DNA of 64,000 nt from Firmicutes bacterium ADurb.Bin300 (GTDB lineage: Bacteria; Bacillota; Clostridia; Oscillospirales; Acutalibacteraceae). The notes beneath the pieces are model-generated. The model was not told where the DNA came from and did no database searches. It was given only the letters and a program-made list of their open reading frames with translations. The stretch is taken from NCBI GenBank assembly GCA_002069015.1, contig MWBL01000002.1, positions 1 to 64,000 of the forward strand, read 5' to 3'. The position numbers and the translations under genes were made by a program. Below, one piece after another: positions 59,034 to 64,000 of the stretch. How positions within the stretch are numbered: position 1 is the first letter of the stretch; each line of letters begins with the position of its first letter.

Positions 59034-59925
59034 ATTCCTCCCAAAGTCTTAAAGCTTTTTCCCTGTCTGAACGAATCCGGTTTTTTAACTCCTCAAGCGA
59101 TGCGAATTTTATTTCGTCACGAAGTCTTTCGGTTAGGGCGACACGAATATTCTCGCCGTAAAGCGTTTCGTTTATGCCTATTATATGCGTTTCGCTGCCC
59201 AAAACACCATCACTTACGGTAGGGCGCAGACCTATATTGGTAACAGAGGGATAAAACCTCTTTTTTACAAGAGCATAAGAAGCGTAAACACCGAATTTCG
59301 GTATGATAAAATCATTAGGGAAATGCTGGTTTATCGTCGGAAATCCTAATTCTCTGCCGAGCTTTCTGCTCTCTTGCACCGGGAAATCATATGAAAAGTG
59401 TCTGCCCAGCATATTACTCGCGCTTATAACGTTTCCTTTTTCAAGAGCGTCTCTTATTCTTGACGAGCTTACGGGCAGGTCCTCATACATTACGGCGCCG
59501 GCTACCTTTAAGCGTATACCGTTGTCATCACAAAGCTGTTTAAGAGTCATTGTATCGCCTTCGGCGTTTTTGCCGAAATGGTAGTTAAAGCCGCACGAAA
59601 TCTGGTTGATGCCCAATTTGCGGGTGATAGAGACAATAAAATCCTCACAACTCAAATTCATCAGGGAGGGGAAGTCTACATAAACGGGGGTTATGCCCAT
59701 TTCCTTCAGCAAGGCAATTTCATGGTTTTTTGTTATCAATCTTTTCGGTGCATTGCCGCAAAGGTAAAGCAAGGGATGCTCGTTGAACATAAGAATAAGG
59801 GGAACCTCTGAGCTCCTGCAATCAACGGCTTTTTCTATTACACTCCTGTGCCCCGTGTGCAGTCCGTCGAATGTACCAAGGGCTACAGAGGAGGCTTTTA
59901 TTTTTTTTAGCGTAAAATTATCCAT
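59014..59925 (-). CDS. ribF: Bifunctional riboflavin kinase/FAD synthetase
   Basis: A 303-residue RibF. The N-terminal nucleotidyltransferase domain has ALGTFDGLHTGHR and SSSRIRDAL; the C-terminal kinase domain has RELGFPTINQHFP, KFGVYASYAL and NIGLRPTV. It phosphorylates riboflavin to FMN and adenylates FMN to FAD. The frame runs upstream to 59976, but ATG 59925 lies two bases after the truB stop and matches the family start. Confidence 0.95.
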   Translation of the reverse strand: MDNFTLKKIKASSVALGTFDGLHTGHRSVIEKAVDCRSSEVPLILMFNEHPLLYLCGNAPKRLITKNHEIALLKEMGITPVYVDFPSLMNLSCEDFIVSITRKLGINQISCGFNYHFGKNAEGDTMTLKQLCDDNGIRLKVAGAVMYEDLPVSSSRIRDALEKGNVISASNMLGRHFSYDFPVQESRKLGRELGFPTINQHFPNDFIIPKFGVYASYALVKKRFYPSVTNIGLRPTVSDGVLGSETHIIGINETLYGENIRVALTERLRDEIKFASLEELKNRIRSDREKALRLWEEYDGKTD

Positions 59926-59927
59926 AA

Positions 59928-60818
59928 TCAAAGCTCGCTGTAAACTCGTTTTACCTTTAATACGCCTTTTGCGCAACAGGCGTCTCCGACTCCCGAGAAA
60001 TCTCCCCCGGGGGAATAAACTCTAAACAGACCATCGCCTTTTTCAATATCAAGTCTGTCAAGGAATAGCTCGCCGCCGTTTTTAAACCGAATGCTTTGCG
60101 GGGCGGTAATTGTTACCTGCGGGAAAAGTGAAAGGGCACGGTCAACGGGAATAACCGCTTCTGACAGCCTGTCATTATCCTTTAGAGACTTAAGCTGCGA
60201 GAGCGTTTTACATTCGTCTAAACAAAAGCCGTTTGAGAGGGTGCGCACGAGGGCTGTCATGACAGCCCCGCAGCCGAGCATATTGCCGATGTCATCAATT
60301 ATGCTCCTGATATAAGTCCCGGGAGAACAGGAAACAAAAAGAGAAAAATCGTTATCCTCCTCTTGGCGTACGCTGATTTCGTAAATACTTACGGTTTTGG
60401 CGTCCCTTTCGGTTACCAAACCCCTTCTTGCCAATTCGTAAAGTCTGACGCCGTCCTTTTTAATTGCCGAATACATCGGAGGAATTTGCTTTATTTCACC
60501 CGAAAAGCTTGGCAATATTTTTTTTATGTCCTCTAAGCATGCCGTTTTATTGCTTCGGCTTATAACGTTGCCCGTTATATCAAGGGTATCGGTTCTTTTC
60601 CCTAAGGTAAAACGCGCTGAGTAAGATTTTTTGCTCAAGGGAAAAAGCCCGATAAAGCGTACCGCGCCACCTAAAGCTATAGGCAAAACACCTGTCGCCA
60701 AAGGGTCTAAAGTGCCCGTGTGTCCCGCTTTGTGAGAACCTGCCAAAGCCTGCACTTCTTTACAAGAAGCAAAAGAGGTTTTTGTGCTTTCCTTGTTAAG
60801 ACAAATAATACCGTTCAT
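59928..60818 (-). CDS. truB: tRNA pseudouridine-55 synthase
   Basis: A 296-residue TruB: NGIICLNKE at the start, AGHTGTLDPLATGVLPI with the catalytic aspartate, YSAIKKDGVRLYELAR, and GTYIRSIIDDIG. The C-terminal region (about 225-296) resembles a PUA domain. It makes pseudouridine 55 in the T loop of tRNAs. Its ATG overlaps the nrnA stop by one base. Standard neighbour of rbfA, nrnA and ribF in Firmicutes. Confidence 0.96.
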   Translation of the reverse strand: MNGIICLNKESTKTSFASCKEVQALAGSHKAGHTGTLDPLATGVLPIALGGAVRFIGLFPLSKKSYSARFTLGKRTDTLDITGNVISRSNKTACLEDIKKILPSFSGEIKQIPPMYSAIKKDGVRLYELARRGLVTERDAKTVSIYEISVRQEEDNDFSLFVSCSPGTYIRSIIDDIGNMLGCGAVMTALVRTLSNGFCLDECKTLSQLKSLKDNDRLSEAVIPVDRALSLFPQVTITAPQSIRFKNGGELFLDRLDIEKGDGLFRVYSPGGDFSGVGDACCAKGVLKVKRVYSEL

Positions 60819-61771
60819 TAAGCCTCAATTCCCAATGCTCGTTCTATTGACTTAAGCAGTGCTGCCTTTACCGCGGCAAGGGTTCCGCCAAGCTCGCATC
60901 CCGAGGCGTTTTTATGACCGCCGCCTCCCAATTCGGCACAGATGTCAGCAGCATTAAGGCTGCCGTTAGTCCGGACCGATATGTTAAAGCTTCCGTCCTT
61001 TTGCTCTTTTATAACCGCTCCTACCAAAACACCTTCAATCTGACGCGAGGCGGCTGTTATAGGATGGCATTCACTCTCAAGAGCGCCGCTTTTTTCGAAC
61101 ATTTTTCTGGTTATGGTATAAATTGCGCACCTGTCGTCAAAATGCAGCTCAAGTGTTTCATTAACGAGCTTTTCAAGCTTTACAAAGCTTTTCGTTTTTG
61201 TTTCGAACATCAGCTTATTTATATCTTGAGCATCAATACCCTTGTCCATCATATCCGCTGCAATTCTAATAGTTCGGGAGGTCGTATTCGGATAGCGGAA
61301 GCAACCCGTATCCGTGGCTACCCCGACATAGATACATACCGCCATAAAATGGTCTATTTCTACGCCCAGCTCACGAATTACATCATAAACCATTTCGCTT
61401 GCTGCTGCAGTGTCCTCTAAGAAGGTGTACCTTGCATATTCGGTATTTGAGACGTGATGGTCAAGGCATAAGTCAATTTTACCTTCGTAATCACGCCAGT
61501 TATCGCCTAAAAGCTTTAAGTCGGCAACATCCACCGCTACAATAAGGTCGGGCTCAAATTTCTCGAATTCGATATCAGCCGCAATAAATCGAAGATTGTG
61601 CGCAGGTTCGTCAAAGCTTGACACGCGGCTCTTTTTTCCGAGCTTCTTTAAAGCGGCGTAAAGGGCATACGCACAGCCCATAGCGTCACCGTCGGGCTGC
61701 TCGTGCATTAATATAAGAATATTGTCGCCCTGCCTGAGTTTTTCGGCAAACTCCTTTTTATTAATTCTCAT
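60818..61771 (-). CDS. nrnA: NrnA-type DHH phosphoesterase
   Basis: A 317-residue DHH/DHHA1 enzyme: MHEQPDGDAMGCAYAL and VAVDVADL, CLDHHVSN (the DHH motif), ATDTGCFRYPNT, and the DHHA1 glycine motif GGGGHKNASG. NrnA degrades short oligoribonucleotides and dephosphorylates 3'-phosphoadenosine 5'-phosphate. The frame begins with GTG 61774 then ATG 61771; AAGGA is well spaced for the ATG. The start lies within the end of rbfA. Confidence 0.93.
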   Translation of the reverse strand: MRINKKEFAEKLRQGDNILILMHEQPDGDAMGCAYALYAALKKLGKKSRVSSFDEPAHNLRFIAADIEFEKFEPDLIVAVDVADLKLLGDNWRDYEGKIDLCLDHHVSNTEYARYTFLEDTAAASEMVYDVIRELGVEIDHFMAVCIYVGVATDTGCFRYPNTTSRTIRIAADMMDKGIDAQDINKLMFETKTKSFVKLEKLVNETLELHFDDRCAIYTITRKMFEKSGALESECHPITAASRQIEGVLVGAVIKEQKDGSFNISVRTNGSLNAADICAELGGGGHKNASGCELGGTLAAVKAALLKSIERALGIEA

Positions 61772-62129
61772 CACTGTTTTCCTTATCTTTACCGAGGATA
61801 TTCATCCTTTCGACGATTTCCATACCCTGCTGTATAGAATTGTCGGCTATAAACTTAAGCTCGGGAATTTTTCTTATACGGATTTTGGAACCGATTTCCC
61901 TTCGAATAAGTCCCGTAGCGTTCGTCAAAGCTGCAACTGCCCTAAGGGATATGTCAATACCCTCTAAAGCGCTTATATAAACTTTAGCGTAAGACAAATC
62001 CCGTGCAAGCTCTATCCTTGATACAGAAATCAGATAGCCCGATATTCGCGGATCCTTGAGATTTCGTATTACCGACATGATTTCGCGCCTGATATCCTCA
62101 GCGGTTCGGTCTGTTTTATACGTCCCCAT
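61761..62129 (-). CDS. rbfA: Ribosome-binding factor A
   Basis: A 122-residue RbfA, a KH-like protein that helps 30S maturation. Typical segments are RTAEDIRREIMSVIRNLKDPRI near the start, DLSYAKVYISAL in the middle and LRKIPELKF-like IRKIPELKFIADNS toward the end. It follows infB by five bases and overlaps nrnA, the usual Firmicutes order. Confidence 0.95.
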   Translation of the reverse strand: MGTYKTDRTAEDIRREIMSVIRNLKDPRISGYLISVSRIELARDLSYAKVYISALEGIDISLRAVAALTNATGLIRREIGSKIRIRKIPELKFIADNSIQQGMEIVERMNILGKDKENSDEN

Positions 62130-62134
62130 GGCAG

Positions 62135-64000
62135 TTAATCCTCGCGGTATTCCTCTGTTATGAACGCCTCGAAGATGTCACCCTCCTTAATGTCGTTATA
62201 GTGTTTAAGCCCGATGCCGCATTCATATCCTGCGTTAACCTCTTTGACATCGTCCTTAAATCGCCTGAGTGAATCTATTTCGTCCTCGGTAATGACTATT
62301 CCGTCACGAACGAGCCTGATTTTAGAATTTCTGGTAACTTTACCGTCTTGAACATAAGAGCCTGCTATAACTCCCGCACTCGTGAGCTTGAAGACATTTC
62401 TGACTTCTATTCTGCCTATATTGATGTCTCGGTATTTAGGCCTCAGCATACCCTTGATAGCCGACTCGATTTCCTCGATACAATCGTAAATAACCCTGTA
62501 CATGCGAAGCTCAACGTTATCTCTTTCGGCGTTTGCGGCAGCTATTTGATCGGGTCTTACATTAAAGCCGATAATGATCGCGTTTGACGCATTAGCAAGC
62601 ATAACGTCCGACTCGTTGATTGCCCCGACGCCGACATGTATAACGCTAACGCGTACCTCGTCATTTGATAGCTTTTCAAGATTTTGCTTGACAGCTTCAG
62701 CGGAGCCTTGTACATCTGCTTTGACAATAAGGTTCAATACCTTAAGCTCACCTGAGGAAATTGAAGAGAACAAATTATCAAGCGTTATCTTCTGATAAGT
62801 GCTGAATTGTTCCTCCTTTTGCAGCTGACGGCGCTGTTCGACAAGAGTACGGGCAAGCTTTTCATCAGTTACGGCATCGAAAACATCCCCCGCTGAAGGA
62901 ACATCGGCAAGACCCGTGATTTCAACGGGAACCGAAGGAGCTGCTTTCTCAACCTTTTTGCCCTTATCGTCGGTCATAACGCGAACACGCCCGACAGCAG
63001 TGCCTGCAACAAGTATGTCGCCGTTGTGCAGTGTTCCGTTTTGAACGAGCAATGTTGCTATGGGTCCTCTGCCCTTGTCAAGACGAGCCTCAATAACAAT
63101 TCCCTTGGCAGCTCTGTTCGGGTTTGCTTTAAGCTCTTTTACCTCCGCTACAAGAAGAATTGCTTCAAGAAGCTTGTCAAGCCCTTCCTTTGTTTTAGCT
63201 GAAACCGGTACGCAAATAGTATCGCCGCCCCATTCTTCGGGAACAAGCCCGTATTCGGTCAGCTGCTGCATGATTTTATCGGGCGAGGCACCCGGCTTAT
63301 CCATTTTGTTTATTGCCACGACAATGGAAATATCAGCCGCTTTTGCATGGTTGATAGCTTCGACTGTTTGAGGCATAATTCCGTCATCCGCAGCGACAAC
63401 GAGTATTGCAATGTCCGTTGCCATCGCACCTCGAGCACGCATTGAAGTGAACGCAGCGTGACCGGGAGTGTCAAGAAATGTTATATACTGATTATTAACA
63501 AAAACCCTATATGCTCCTATATGCTGAGTAATACCGCCTGCCTCGGTGGTGGTTACGGAGGTGTGCCTTATAGCGTCAAGAAGTGAAGTCTTACCATGGT
63601 CAACGTGTCCCATAACCACGATTACGGGGCTTCGTGCAGTCAGGTCTTTTTCATCATCTACGCTGTCGTCAATAATTTGTTCCTCAATAGAAACTACAAC
63701 CTCCTTATTTACCTTCGCGCCCAGCTCCGTCGCAACTATTTCAGCGGTTTCGAAATCTATTACTTCGTTGACATTTGCCATAACGCCTAACGAGAAAAGC
63801 TTTTTTATTACTTCCGACGCGGTCATTTTCAGAAGAAAGGCAAGATCTCCTACGGTTATCTCCTCGGGGACGGTGATAACAAGTGTCTTTTTCGCTCTTT
63901 CTTCAGCAATTCTCTTAAGTCTTTCGGCCTCGCTTTCCTTACGATGCGAACGCATTCCCTGTCTTTTGCGATATTGCTGACTTTTCTGTTTTAGCTTTTG
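62135..64000 (-). CDS. infB: Translation initiation factor IF-2 (5' end outside window)
   Basis: The C-terminal roughly 620 residues of IF-2; the frame stays open to the window edge, so the ATG at 63955 is internal. The G domain has [13 protein letters not shown] (G1), [10 protein letters not shown] (G2), [10 protein letters not shown] (G3) and AINKMDKP (G4). It is preceded by an IF2-N-like domain ([22 protein letters not shown]) and followed by the EF-Tu-like domains 2-4. It places initiator tRNA on the 30S subunit. It heads the rbfA-nrnA-truB-ribF-rpe operon. Confidence 0.98.
   Translation of the reverse strand, partial: QKLKQKSQQYRKRQGMRSHRKESEAERLKRIAEERAKKTLVITVPEEITVGDLAFLLKMTASEVIKKLFSLGVMANVNEVIDFETAEIVATELGAKVNKEVVVSIEEQIIDDSVDDEKDLTARSPVIVVMGHVDHGKTSLLDAIRHTSVTTTEAGGITQHIGAYRVFVNNQYITFLDTPGHAAFTSMRARGAMATDIAILVVAADDGIMPQTVEAINHAKAADISIVVAINKMDKPGASPDKIMQQLTEYGLVPEEWGGDTICVPVSAKTKEGLDKLLEAILLVAEVKELKANPNRAAKGIVIEARLDKGRGPIATLLVQNGTLHNGDILVAGTAVGRVRVMTDDKGKKVEKAAPSVPVEITGLADVPSAGDVFDAVTDEKLARTLVEQRRQLQKEEQFSTYQKITLDNLFSSISSGELKVLNLIVKADVQGSAEAVKQNLEKLSNDEVRVSVIHVGVGAINESDVMLANASNAIIIGFNVRPDQIAAANAERDNVELRMYRVIYDCIEEIESAIKGMLRPKYRDINIGRIEVRNVFKLTSAGVIAGSYVQDGKVTRNSKIRLVRDGIVITEDEIDSLRRFKDDVKEVNAGYECGIGLKHYNDIKEGDIFEAFITEEYRED

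Overview
The window is chromosomal DNA from a Gram-positive, low-to-mid GC, probably spore-forming anaerobe of class Clostridia; an Oscillospiraceae/Ruminococcaceae-like gut bacterium is my best guess. This rests on AGGAGG-type ribosome sites with GTG/TTG starts, a YpeB spore-germination homologue, a class B sortase, MecA-type and Rnf-type genes, and many sugar-catabolic genes. Most genes sit in short co-oriented operons with recognisable sigma-A promoters and hairpin terminators.

Layout. 1-600: 3' end of a group II intron whose maturase is reduced to its C-terminus. 621-6756: a secreted LCAT-like hydrolase, a purple-acid-phosphatase/3-methyladenine-glycosylase fusion, a methyltransferase and an amidohydrolase. 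6887-7723: tRNA-Leu and trmB. 7834-14747: an operon with an ornithine-cyclodeaminase-family protein, a YfcC-type carrier, a fused UxaB-UxaA and UxaC (hexuronate catabolism). 14801-17690: a GH13 alpha-glycosidase and galE. 17720-23351: an operon of cysteine desulfurase, thiI, pncC, sortase B and a degenerate membrane-anchored CinA paralogue with a threonine-rich tail. 23494-25217: ypeB and a small lipoprotein. 25380-34486: nagB with an uncharacterised glycosidase, a ceramidase-like protein with plsC, and lacZ. 34551-38554: a lipoprotein, gapA, a 2-hydroxyacid dehydrogenase and a glycerophosphodiester phosphodiesterase. 38606-42040: a divergent lipid cluster (ACP, zinc-ribbon protein, acyltransferase; AMP-forming acyl ligase). 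42121-44924: an ABC importer.

45050-53900 is an accessory island at two tRNA-Ala(GGC) genes. It holds a VirD4 remnant, a large serine recombinase, a RelB/RelE-type toxin-antitoxin pair, an XRE-TPR regulator, a hairpin-dense stretch, an atypical tyrosine recombinase, a zinc-ribbon protein, a 34-residue microprotein with a palindromic operator, and a 5'-truncated integrase with arm-type repeats. Short repeats of tRNA-derived sequence mark probable attachment sites.

54028-64000 returns to core genes: maf, a sugar isomerase-like protein, an rnfD-rnfE-rnfA trio, a mecA-like gene, then rpe, ribF, truB, nrnA, rbfA and infB (the last cut by the window end), in the usual Firmicutes infB-rbfA-nrnA-truB-ribF order.

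The most striking observation is the rnfDEA trio. RnfA and RnfE align well with their families but lack all four cysteines of the intramembrane iron-sulfur site. The RnfD flavin segment is altered, and rnfB, rnfC and rnfG are absent nearby. It looks like an Rnf membrane core repurposed without its redox centres.
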